Below, in pieces: positions 1 to 6,820 of a stretch of DNA of 12,327 nt. A program made the position numbers and the translations under genes. Source of the DNA: Candidatus Avelusimicrobium stercoris (GTDB taxonomy: Bacteria > Elusimicrobiota > Elusimicrobia > Elusimicrobiales > Elusimicrobiaceae); assembly GCA_002432025.1 (NCBI GenBank), contig DJFE01000014.1, positions 220 to 12,546 of the forward strand, read 5' to 3'. The notes beneath the pieces were generated by a model. That model had not been told where the DNA came from and did not search any database. It was given only the letters and a program-made list of their open reading frames with translations. Each line of letters opens with the position of its first letter. The stretch's first letter is position 1.

Positions 1-150
1 TCCTGGAAAGTCGTAGTCCAGGATCTGTCGTTATTAATAAAGTGGAAAACAACAGATACTGGACAGAAACCTTCCAGTATGACCTTTTAGATAACACCCA
101 CTACCCATAAGGTAGATCCTGAAAACCCTGCGGGCCGCCAGTTCAGGATG
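1..150 (-). repeat. Composite three-hairpin repeat module (A-B-C), left copy
   Basis: Three palindromes lie in a row. Type C is at 1-23 (arms TCCTGGA and TCCAGGA, 9-base loop), cut by the window edge. Type B is at 56-80 (ATACTGGA / TCCAGTAT, 9-base loop). Type A is at 116-149 (ATCCTGAA / TTCAGGAT, GC-rich loop). A small hairpin, CTACC / GGTAG, lies at 101-115 between B and A. Read on the minus strand the order is A, linker, B, linker, C, the same order and relative orientation as at 10859-11052 on the plus strand. The units start with GTCAT and end with ATCT, as many REP-like elements do. The module lies between the GH3 stop codon and the window edge and has no coding potential that I can support. 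Confidence 0.75.
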
Positions 151-230
151 ACCGCTTCTTTTATATTCCAGATAAAAACTCCCCGGATTGACAGCACCAA
201 TAACCACCCCGGGGTTATCAAAAAATACCG

Positions 231-1985
231 TTATTTTAATTTAATGGGCAAGTGGCCTTTGGCCGGGCGCAAGCCGAGCAAAATTTCCGCCGCCACCCGC
301 GCCGTGTCCGCCGTAGGACCATATAAGGCTAACACCGTTTTAGCCTGCGGGTAAAGCGCAATTTCGTACGGGTTCAAGAGCGACACTAGCGCCGCGGGCT
401 GATTATGTTGCTCCGCCTGTTTAAAAAGTTCCTGCACCAAAACATATTGTTTTTGGTCCATTACGCTTGTGCGGCTAGTGCCCAGCAAAACGACATCCGC
501 CCCATCCATACACGCACGGGCCGCCTGTTCGTCAGCCTCCCCGGGCGTGCGGGGTGCATATACCGCCGCTACTTGCGGCAAATAGGTGGATAAAGTATCT
601 GTAAACGCGCGCAGTTGCAAACTGAAAATACCGTCAGCAAACAGCACCGCGCAAACCTTTTTATCTTTAAGTGGAAGCAAATTTTGCCCGTCTCGCACCA
701 AGGTTACCCCTGCTTCGGCGGCTTGTTTGGCGGCCGCTAAAAAACCTGTATCCGTCGTAACTGCGCGGCTTTGAAACAGCCCCAGGCGTTCCTTTAATTG
801 CAAAATTTTCTCAGCCGATTCGCGCACAAACTCGGCAGACACCGCCGGTTCCGCCGCCAGTTGCGTATATTCCACATAATCTGCGGCGCGGCACGGATAA
901 GTGCGGGCGGTTTTTACATCGCGGATATCCCCGCTTAATAGAAGCAAATTGTTCCCCGCGCCATACGCCCGGCGGACAATTTCCTCCACGCCCACGCCCT
1001 TTACGGCACCCATATCCAGCCCGTCCGTAGCGATAATGCCCTTAAAGCCCATTTTTTCGCGCAAAAGGCCCTTTAAAATCTTGGCAGAAAAGGAAGCGGT
1101 ATTTTCGTTATCCAAGGCCGGATAGACGACGTGCGCACTCAATACGCCCGTACCGCCCGCCGTAATAGCGGGTTGAAAGGCGGAAATATGAGTTTGCCAC
1201 AGTTCTTCCGCGGGCAGGGCCGTTACGGGCTGTTCGTAATGAGAATCGGACGAGGTATCCCCGTGCCCCGGGAAATGCTTGGTAAAAGACGGCACCCCGT
1301 TATTTTCAAGCGCCTGTGAAGCCACCCTTGAAAAACGTCCGACGTCGGCGGAATTATCCCCAAACGAACGCGTTTGGATAATGGGGTTCAGCGGGTTGGA
1401 ATTAACGTCCGTAACCGGACCCAACGCCGTATTCGCGCCGGAGAGTAAAATTTCCTTGGCCTGAGCGGCGTACATATCCGCCACCACTTTTTCATCGCCC
1501 GAAGCCGCCAAGAGCATATTGGACGGCATTTGTTTTAGGCCCATAAACATCGGCGAAGTAACCGTGCCCCCCTCGTAATCCACGGCTAACAAAAGCGGAA
1601 TTTTGTGCGGGCTTTTGGCCGCCCATTTGTTTAGGTCTCGTATTGTTTTTTCCAAGCGTTTGCGCTGGCGGGCGATAAAGCGCGCTTGGTTTTTAGCGGT
1701 AATTTTGGGCTGCGTAACGGCGCCCTCTTTGGCTTTGATAAAAAAGCCCGTAACCTCGCCATTTAGCACGGCTTTTTTGAAGGCTTTTTGCTCGCCGATT
1801 AACACGCGGGGCATAATGGTTTGACCCACTTGCTCGCGCAAGGTTAAATCGTCCACCGTCGGCACGGGGTTTTCCACCCCGGCGCTACAACGGCCCGAAT
1901 TAGCACACTCCGCCGTCAGTACCGTGTCGCCCCACACCGGGGCCGTAAACAAAAACGCAAAACACAAAAAGAGATATTTTTTCAT
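231..1985 (-). CDS. Secreted family 3 glycoside hydrolase, NagZ-like beta-N-acetylhexosaminidase
   Basis: This 584-residue protein probably removes N-acetylglucosamine or a related sugar from peptidoglycan fragments. A Sec signal peptide is visible (MKKYLFLCFAFLFTAPVWG, then DTVL) with no lipobox cysteine, so the product should be periplasmic or secreted. The N-terminal GH3 barrel carries DYEGGTV (about residues 136-142), KHFPGHGDTSSDSH (about 236-249; the Asp-Ser-His part matches the general acid/base dyad of NagZ enzymes) and ATDGLDMGAV (about 319-328; Asp321 is the expected nucleophile). About 200 further residues form a C-terminal domain, as in the larger Gram-positive-type NagZ proteins and unlike the short single-domain enzyme of E. 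coli. I chose ATG 1985 because the signal peptide starts there. An in-frame GTG at 2000 overlaps the likely -10 box. No Shine-Dalgarno sequence precedes either start. The family is clear; the exact sugar specificity is inference. Confidence 0.92.
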   Translation of the reverse strand: MKKYLFLCFAFLFTAPVWGDTVLTAECANSGRCSAGVENPVPTVDDLTLREQVGQTIMPRVLIGEQKAFKKAVLNGEVTGFFIKAKEGAVTQPKITAKNQARFIARQRKRLEKTIRDLNKWAAKSPHKIPLLLAVDYEGGTVTSPMFMGLKQMPSNMLLAASGDEKVVADMYAAQAKEILLSGANTALGPVTDVNSNPLNPIIQTRSFGDNSADVGRFSRVASQALENNGVPSFTKHFPGHGDTSSDSHYEQPVTALPAEELWQTHISAFQPAITAGGTGVLSAHVVYPALDNENTASFSAKILKGLLREKMGFKGIIATDGLDMGAVKGVGVEEIVRRAYGAGNNLLLLSGDIRDVKTARTYPCRAADYVEYTQLAAEPAVSAEFVRESAEKILQLKERLGLFQSRAVTTDTGFLAAAKQAAEAGVTLVRDGQNLLPLKDKKVCAVLFADGIFSLQLRAFTDTLSTYLPQVAAVYAPRTPGEADEQAARACMDGADVVLLGTSRTSVMDQKQYVLVQELFKQAEQHNQPAALVSLLNPYEIALYPQAKTVLALYGPTADTARVAAEILLGLRPAKGHLPIKLK

Positions 1986-1997
1986 ACTTGTATTATA
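1986..1997 (-). promoter_or_regulatory. -10 box immediately before the GH3 start (possible leaderless transcript)
   Basis: On the minus strand a perfect TATAAT (1997-1992) is followed by six bases and then ATG at 1985, so the expected transcription start falls on or beside the A of the start codon. No -35 hexamer resembling TTGACA is visible at the usual distance, and there is no ribosome binding site. The sequence therefore suggests a leaderless message. That the box is used is inference. Confidence 0.5.
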
Positions 1998-2014
1998 CAC
2001 AAAAACTACCGCGG

Positions 2015-2050
2015 AAAAATATAAAAACCCCGGGCGGTAAAACCCGGGGT
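2015..2050 (-). terminator. Intrinsic terminator of thrS
   Basis: Read on the minus strand, an 8-bp GC-rich stem (ACCCCGGG / CCCGGGGT, arms at 2050-2043 and 2034-2027, loop of 8) starts 23 bases after the thrS stop codon. It is followed by TTTTTATATTTTT. This is a textbook rho-independent terminator. It separates thrS from the GH3 gene, which then needs its own promoter. Confidence 0.85.
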
Positions 2051-2072
2051 CTTTTCTATATCAAATACAGGC

Positions 2073-3824
2073 TTATTTAAGCAAGTTCGTCAAACTGTAA
2101 GATTTTACTTCCTCTTTCATTTTGGCGATTACTTCGTCCACCGTCAAGGGCTGCGTGTTTTCGCCGCCCTTCAAGCGGATAGTCAACTTGCCCTCGGCCG
2201 CTTCCTTCGCGCCGATAATGGCGGTGTACGGAATACGCTGCATATGCGCTTCGCGGATTTTCAAGCCCAGTTTTTCGGGTCTGATATCCAGTTCGGGGCG
2301 CAAGCCGGCTTCGCGCATTTTGGCGGCCACTTCTTTGGCGAACGGAATTTGGTCGTCGGTGAGCGTTAAGAGTTTAATCTGCACCGGGGCCAGCCAGAGC
2401 GGGAACCACCCGGCGTAGTGCTCAATAATCACGCCCGTAAAGCGTTCAATGGAGCCGAACATCGCGCGGTGGACCATAATCGGGCGTTTGCGGCCTTCGG
2501 GGGCCACATATTCCAAATTAAAGCGCTGGGGCAGGTTGAAGTCAAACTGAATCGTGGACAACTGCCACAGGCGGCCAATGGCGTCCATAACCTTAATATC
2601 AATCTTGGGGCCATAGAAGGCGGCTTCGCCCGCGTGGGTGGTGTAAGGAATATGGTTCGTTTCCAACACGTGCTTCAAGGCATTTTCGGCGCGTTCCCAG
2701 TCGGCCACATCGCCCGTGAAATGTTCCGGGTGTTCGGGGTCGCGGGTGGAAAGTTCCACAGCGTATTTTTCAAAGCCAAAGGTCTTAAAAATGTGCATTG
2801 CAAATTCAAAGCATTGTTTGACTTCGTCTTCCACCTGTTCGGGCGTGCAGAAGATGTGCGCATCGTCCTGCGTAAACCCGCGCACGCGCAACAAGCCGTG
2901 CAAGGCGCCGGAGCGTTCGTAACGATATACCGTGCCCAATTCGGAAAAGCGCAACGGCAAGTCGCGGTAACTTCTCAAATGAGTGTTATAAATTTCCACG
3001 TGGAAGGGGCAGTTCATCGGTTTAATCTGGTATTTTTCGCCGTCCACTTCCATCGGGTGGAACATACTGTCGGAATAGAACCCGGCGTGTCCGCTGATTT
3101 CAAACAAATGCAGACGCGCAATATGCGGGCTGACGACCAAGTCGTAACCGCGTTTCAAGTTCTGCTCTTTAATCCAGTCTTCCAAAATTTTGCGCAGCAT
3201 ACCGCCCTTGGGGTGCATTAAAATAAGCCCCGGGCCGACGTGGTCGTTAATGCTGAAAAGGTCCAATTCCGGCCCCAATTTGCGGTGGTCGCGTTTGGCG
3301 GCTTCTTCCTGTTGCTTTACATAGGCGTTCAGTTCGTCCTTGGTGTTAAAGCACAGGCCGTAGATGCGTTGGAGCATCGGGCGTTTTTCGTCCCCGCGCC
3401 AATACGCACCTGCGATAGTGGTAAGTTTAAAACTGTTAATTTTGCCCGTATGTTCCACGTGCGGGCCACGGCACAGGTCGGCATAGTCGCCGTTTACATA
3501 GACAGTAATTTCTCCGTCCGGGAGTTCTTCCAAAAGTTCCAATTTGTATGTTTCGCCGCGTTTTTCAAAGAAGGCTTTCGCTTCGGCCTTGCTCATTTCC
3601 TTGCGTTCAAAGGGTTGGCGGGCCTTGATGATTTCCTTCATCTTGGCTTCAATAGCCTTTAAATCCTCGGGCACGAACTGGTGGGGGCAATCAAAATCGT
3701 AATAAAAGCCGTTTTCAATAGCCGGGCCGATACCTAATTTTGTACCGGGGAATAACTGCTGCACCGCTTGCGCCATTACGTGCGCGCAGGAGTGGCGCTT
3801 AATCTGTAAGTCGTTATTTTTCAT
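2073..3824 (-). CDS. thrS: Threonyl-tRNA synthetase lacking the TGS domain
   Basis: This class II synthetase charges tRNA-Thr with threonine in the cytoplasm. Counting from ATG 3824 (583 residues), the editing domain comes first, with H11 and H15 (HSCAH) and C118/H122 (LCRGPH), matching the four editing-site residues of the E. coli enzyme. The catalytic core follows: motif 2 around YRYERSGALHG (300-310), motif 3 around 456-480, and zinc ligands C272 (MNCPFH), H323 (DAHIF) and H452 (VHRAMFGS). The anticodon-binding domain occupies about 480-583. The N-terminal TGS domain of about 60 residues, usual in bacterial ThrS, is absent, and the divergent promoter upstream leaves no room for it. A longer start is possible at TTG 3875, which has GAGGA three bases upstream and would add 17 residues unlike TGS. 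ATG 3824 has no ribosome binding site but fits the domain edge. The start is uncertain; the identity is not. Confidence 0.97.
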   Translation of the reverse strand: MKNNDLQIKRHSCAHVMAQAVQQLFPGTKLGIGPAIENGFYYDFDCPHQFVPEDLKAIEAKMKEIIKARQPFERKEMSKAEAKAFFEKRGETYKLELLEELPDGEITVYVNGDYADLCRGPHVEHTGKINSFKLTTIAGAYWRGDEKRPMLQRIYGLCFNTKDELNAYVKQQEEAAKRDHRKLGPELDLFSINDHVGPGLILMHPKGGMLRKILEDWIKEQNLKRGYDLVVSPHIARLHLFEISGHAGFYSDSMFHPMEVDGEKYQIKPMNCPFHVEIYNTHLRSYRDLPLRFSELGTVYRYERSGALHGLLRVRGFTQDDAHIFCTPEQVEDEVKQCFEFAMHIFKTFGFEKYAVELSTRDPEHPEHFTGDVADWERAENALKHVLETNHIPYTTHAGEAAFYGPKIDIKVMDAIGRLWQLSTIQFDFNLPQRFNLEYVAPEGRKRPIMVHRAMFGSIERFTGVIIEHYAGWFPLWLAPVQIKLLTLTDDQIPFAKEVAAKMREAGLRPELDIRPEKLGLKIREAHMQRIPYTAIIGAKEAAEGKLTIRLKGGENTQPLTVDEVIAKMKEEVKSYSLTNLLK

Positions 3825-3880
3825 ACTGGTTTGCGCTATGGCTCTGCCGGCCACAACGACCGGGCCAGAAGCCAAAGGTC

Positions 3881-3919
3881 CTCAATTAAGATATAATAAT
3901 TATATCAAATTGAGAGGAA
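3881..3919. promoter_or_regulatory. Palindromic divergent promoter between thrS and the LtaS-like gene
   Basis: A perfect 17-base palindrome (GATATAAT, A, ATTATATC; 3890-3906) places a perfect TATAAT on each strand: plus 3892-3897, minus 3904-3899. Outer arms CTCAATT (3881-3887) and AATTGAG (3908-3914) extend the symmetry with a one-base offset. The outer arms also lead into a ribosome binding site on each side: GAGAGGA (3912-3918) for the plus gene and GAGGA (3883-3879) for the TTG start of thrS. No good -35 hexamers are seen. The two predicted start sites would lie only about 12 bases apart with overlapping 5' ends, so the two directions may compete for polymerase. A repressor binding the dyad is another possibility. 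Confidence 0.6.
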
Positions 3920-3930
3920 CACGAACGGAT

Positions 3931-5670
3931 ATGGATGTAATAAAAAAATACCTTTTATCCCCCTTTAAAAACGATTGGAAACTACTGCTTTGCTTATCAA
4001 TACCCGCGCTTTTGTTGGGCGCGTTCGGCTTAAACCAACTGGGCCGGCTGACAACCGCCAATTTACTGGCGTTGGAAGGCGTTAAACTGGCGTGCGAATT
4101 TTTATTTTTGGGCGCCTTATTATCCCTTTTGCACCTGTTGGGCGTAAAAAACAAGTGGGTGCTGGCGGCTGTGGCGTTTGTGTATTATTTGACGATGACC
4201 GCGGACCTTATTTTATTGTGGTACTTTAAAGAACGCTTCGGCGCCAAGTATTTAAACACAATGGAAGGCGGCGATTATGACTTCTTAAAGGATTGGCGCG
4301 TAATCTCCTACTTTTTAGTATTGGCGGCCTTTTGCATTTTTGCGGCAAAAAGATATTTCCAAAAGTCCACGCGCAAAACCGCCATTAGTCGCCTGGCGGT
4401 ATGTCTGCTGGGGCTTGCCTTATTATATACGGCAAACCCGCTAAAACTACTGCCGCGGCCCGACAATTTTTATACCTCTTATCTGGTGCCGCCCTCTATC
4501 GTCTATACGGTTAATGCCGTGCTGGCCAAGCGCCCGCAGGCACACCAGGAAGAATCTTTATCCGCCCCGTTAAAAGAACTGGCCCAAGAGTACAATGTCT
4601 TTTCGGCTAAAAATACGCCCGCGGGCAAAAAATATACGCGCGTGATTTTGATAGCCTCGGAATCCCTTTCCAATAAATATTTGCACCGCGTAAACGGTAA
4701 AATCCCCCCGCAGGCCAGCGCCCCCTTGGACAACTTAATGACGGCCTATCCGTCCGCGTCCTTACAGCACGTTACGCTCTCCACGCTCTACGGGCTTACG
4801 GTCATTTTTACCTCGCACCCATACGCCCAACTGGCGTACGAAAACGGCTATCCCGTTTCGTTTGTAAAGGAACTTAAAAAGCAGGGGTTTCATACCGCCT
4901 TTTTGCGCGGAGCCAACGAAACGTATATGGACGAAAATATTTTGTTCAAACAAGCCGGTTTTGACGAGGTAATAGGCGCGACTTATTTTGAAACGCGCCC
5001 CGAATATAAGGAATACATTGACTGGTGGGGCTTAACGGACCGCCAACTTTTTAAGTATGCGGGCGAATATCTGCAAGAGCACCAAAAGGAGCCGCTTTTT
5101 ATGACGCTCCTTACCGTGGATTCGCACGTTCCGCTGGGCCGACTGGATTATTTGGGGCAGGAATACGAGGAAATTGACGCGGAATTTTATAATATTCCCA
5201 CCTTGCCGCGCGCGTTTGCGCGGTTTGGGCAGGATGTGGAACGCTTTTTGGCTGATTTAAACAAGCGCGGACTCTTTGACGAAAATACGCTTATTTTGGT
5301 AACGGCCGACCACCCGTCCTACTCCAACACGCCGACAAATAAACTGTTTAAACCGTACCAAGCGGATTTTGATAATCTGCCGTTTATCATTATTACCAAA
5401 ACGCCGATTAAGGCCCCGCTGGCGGACAATAAACTGATTTCCCAACTGGATATTGCGCCCACGGTGCTGGACTTATTGCAAGCGGAACCGCCGAGCGGGT
5501 TCTTTGGCCACAGTTTGTTTGACACCTCGGCCCGGCGCAGTATTTTTGACATCAAAGAGGATTACGCCGTTGTAACCACTGAAAAGGAAAACCGCGTTTT
5601 CCCCTTAAACTCGCCGGACGAAAAGGATAAGGCGTTAATCCACCTGATGACGACCTTTTTGGTAAAGTAA
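3931..5670 (+). CDS. LtaS/sulfatase-superfamily membrane phosphotransferase (phosphoglycerol or phosphoethanolamine transferase-like)
   Basis: This 579-residue protein has about five membrane segments (near 17-33, 50-71, 76-99, 124-140 and 151-168), then a large extracytoplasmic alkaline-phosphatase-fold domain from about residue 235. The architecture is that of LtaS, OpgB and EptA, which move phosphoglycerol or phosphoethanolamine from phospholipid onto an envelope glycan or lipid. Visible metal- and substrate-site motifs are VILIASESLS (E244), a Thr/Ser-rich nucleophile segment VTLSTLYG (about 281-288), DSHVPL (D397, H399) and VTADH (D460, H461). Start ATG 3931 has GAGAGGA 12 bases upstream; the reading frame is open further upstream but runs through the promoter. 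It is alone on its strand until yajC. The acceptor cannot be told from the sequence. Teichoic acid is unlikely if the cell is diderm, so periplasmic glucan or lipid A decoration is more plausible. Superfamily certain, reaction inferred. Confidence 0.85.
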   Translation: MDVIKKYLLSPFKNDWKLLLCLSIPALLLGAFGLNQLGRLTTANLLALEGVKLACEFLFLGALLSLLHLLGVKNKWVLAAVAFVYYLTMTADLILLWYFKERFGAKYLNTMEGGDYDFLKDWRVISYFLVLAAFCIFAAKRYFQKSTRKTAISRLAVCLLGLALLYTANPLKLLPRPDNFYTSYLVPPSIVYTVNAVLAKRPQAHQEESLSAPLKELAQEYNVFSAKNTPAGKKYTRVILIASESLSNKYLHRVNGKIPPQASAPLDNLMTAYPSASLQHVTLSTLYGLTVIFTSHPYAQLAYENGYPVSFVKELKKQGFHTAFLRGANETYMDENILFKQAGFDEVIGATYFETRPEYKEYIDWWGLTDRQLFKYAGEYLQEHQKEPLFMTLLTVDSHVPLGRLDYLGQEYEEIDAEFYNIPTLPRAFARFGQDVERFLADLNKRGLFDENTLILVTADHPSYSNTPTNKLFKPYQADFDNLPFIIITKTPIKAPLADNKLISQLDIAPTVLDLLQAEPPSGFFGHSLFDTSARRSIFDIKEDYAVVTTEKENRVFPLNSPDEKDKALIHLMTTFLVK

Positions 5671-5700
5671 CCGTCTTTTTTTACACCAACGGCTAACGGC

Positions 5701-5730
5701 AGATCCTGGACTACGACTTTCCAGGATGAC
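5701..5730 (-). repeat. Solitary type C hairpin repeat
   Basis: Arms ATCCTGGA (5703-5710) and TCCAGGAT (5720-5727) enclose the 9-base loop CTACGACTT. The flanks AG and GAC match the copy at 11026-11053. The reverse complement of arms and loop matches 1-23. It lies 30 bases after the stop codon of the LtaS-like gene and has no T-run, so it may stabilise the 3' end of that message or stall transcription, without being a canonical terminator. Confidence 0.75.
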
Positions 5731-5800
5731 GACTGCAAATAAAGGTAACGACAAAAAACTAACAGCCACGGCACACACACTAATGAGAAACCACCCTCTT

Positions 5801-5841
5801 AAAAATCAACAGCCCCCGGTGGATATTTCCACTGGGGGCTG
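5801..5841 (-). terminator. Intrinsic terminator of the pilin-like gene
   Basis: On the minus strand a 14-bp stem (arms 5841-5828 and 5823-5810, one G-T pair, four-base loop) is followed by TTGATTTTT. It begins 22 bases after the pilin stop codon. It is strong and clear. Confidence 0.9.
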
Positions 5842-5862
5842 CATACATTAGCAAATGTACAA

Positions 5863-6360
5863 TTACATAGAATCCGTAACATCCCAACCTTGGCCCTTCA
5901 AACCCATACAAACAGGTTTTCCTTCCTTTTCATAATATGTACAATAGCGTTTCCATTTTCCGCCACGGCTTCTATCGCCACCTAACTCGTAACTTCCGTT
6001 GTTGCGTTCTGCAAACCAATGGCAACCATTAGTTCCACAATATACGTCATAAGAAAAATCTTTGGACTCGCACATATCTTCGCCCTTGGTGCATTTCAAA
6101 GCGGCTTCAATATCAATATTCAGTTTACCCGTTTTACTTCCGTTATCGCCCACTAACTCCACAAACTCTCCACCTGTCGGATACCCTTTTTCCAGTACAT
6201 ACATATCAGTCGCTTTTTCCGCTTGGGACATCAGCGTAACCACTTCCGTGGCGCGCGCTTTTTCCACCGCCGCGGTATATTGCGGCAATGCCACCGCCGA
6301 CAAAATGCCGATAATGAGCACCACTACCAGCAGTTCAATTAACGTAAAGCCCTGTTTCAT
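5863..6360 (-). CDS. Type IV pilin-like (prepilin-type N-terminal) protein
   Basis: The protein has 165 residues. It starts MKQG then FTLIELLVVVLIIGILSAVALPQY, a classic class III prepilin leader: the prepilin peptidase should cut after G4 and leave N-terminal Phe with Glu at mature position 5. The hydrophobic helix anchors the subunit before assembly. The remaining globular part has six cysteines (C90, C97, C108, C113, C140, C151), enough for three disulphides, and many charged and glycine residues. ATG 6360 has AAAGGAG at good spacing. The gene stands alone with its own promoter and terminator. No assembly ATPase, platform protein or peptidase gene is present in the window, so it relies on machinery elsewhere. 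It could be a minor pilin, a type II secretion pseudopilin or a major pilin; the sequence does not decide. Confidence 0.9.
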   Translation of the reverse strand: MKQGFTLIELLVVVLIIGILSAVALPQYTAAVEKARATEVVTLMSQAEKATDMYVLEKGYPTGGEFVELVGDNGSKTGKLNIDIEAALKCTKGEDMCESKDFSYDVYCGTNGCHWFAERNNGSYELGGDRSRGGKWKRYCTYYEKEGKPVCMGLKGQGWDVTDSM

Positions 6361-6395
6361 AGTATCTCCTTTAAATTAAAAAATCCTACTTCCCT

Positions 6396-6423
6396 AGTAT
6401 AGCAATTTTGGCGCAAGAGGCAA
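6396..6423 (-). promoter_or_regulatory. Promoter of the pilin-like gene
   Basis: On the minus strand TTGCCT (6423-6418) and TATACT (6401-6396) are separated by 16 bases, a reasonable sigma-70-type pair. The leader of about 30 bases contains the AAAGGAG site before ATG 6360. Assignment is by eye. Confidence 0.55.
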
Positions 6424-6436
6424 GGCCTTTTGGCCT
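6423..6436. repeat. Small hairpin between the pilin and yajC promoters
   Basis: AGGCC and GGCCT flank a TTTT loop, a perfect 5-bp inverted repeat touching the -35 box of the pilin promoter and lying upstream of the yajC promoter. It could be an operator half-site pair or chance; nothing else supports a function. Confidence 0.35.
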
Positions 6437-6459
6437 ATCGTCCTAAACGACGGGAAATA

Positions 6460-6468
6460 TGCTAAAAT
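6460..6468 (+). promoter_or_regulatory. Extended -10 promoter candidate for yajC-secD-secF
   Basis: TGC directly followed by TAAAAT (6463-6468) forms an extended -10 element about 40 bases before the yajC start. No -35 hexamer is recognisable, which is acceptable for extended -10 promoters. The site matches where the operon promoter is needed, since the upstream gene is divergent. Confidence 0.45.
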
Positions 6469-6508
6469 AACAATGTGTATTTATATCTTTAATTGGAGGA
6501 TTTAACCT

Positions 6509-6820
6509 ATGGAAACGACAGCCCAGGGTGGTGGAATGTTCTTCTGGTTTATTCTGCTCGCTTTTGCGTTTATCGTTATTTTTCTGCCGGCCCGTTCGCA
6601 GAAGAAGCGTGAACAAGAATTAATGAGCAAAATTAACGCGCTGCAAAAAGGCGACCAGATTATCATCCCCGGCGGGATTATCGGCACCGTGGCGGGTTTT
6701 AAAGACAACGCGCTTGAAGTAAAAGTGGCGGAAAACGTAAAACTCACCGTGCTGAAAACCGCCGTCGTCGGACTTGTAAATGACGTACAACCCGCAGCCA
6801 AAGAAGGAGGCGCAAAGTAA
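6509..6820 (+). CDS. yajC: Sec translocase accessory subunit YajC
   Basis: This 103-residue inner membrane protein associates with SecD and SecF in the holo-translocon. It has one N-terminal membrane helix (about 11-27), a basic stretch RSQKKREQE and the family signature LQKGDQIIIPGGIIGTVAG (about 45-63), followed by a small beta-rich cytoplasmic part. GGAGGA sits at good distance before ATG 6509. The stop codon TAA (6818-6820) shares its last base with the ATG of secD, so the two are translationally coupled. Length and gene order are typical for the family. Confidence 0.95.
   Translation: METTAQGGGMFFWFILLAFAFIVIFLPARSQKKREQELMSKINALQKGDQIIIPGGIIGTVAGFKDNALEVKVAENVKLTVLKTAVVGLVNDVQPAAKEGGAK

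Noticed and set aside
170..215. Terminator for the GH3 gene around 200-218
   Set aside because: A small CCCCGGGG-centred inverted repeat is present, but on the minus strand no T-run follows it, so I could not support an intrinsic terminator.
1985..2000. GTG start at 2000 for the GH3 gene
   Set aside because: It adds MYNTS before a perfect signal peptide and overlaps the TATAAT box; there is no SD sequence for it either.
2418..3662. Long open frames of 267 and 140 codons on the plus strand opposite thrS
   Set aside because: They lie wholly antisense to a certain gene, have low-complexity residue patterns (Val/Phe/His/Ala-rich), no SD sequence and no recognisable domain; they are frame shadows.
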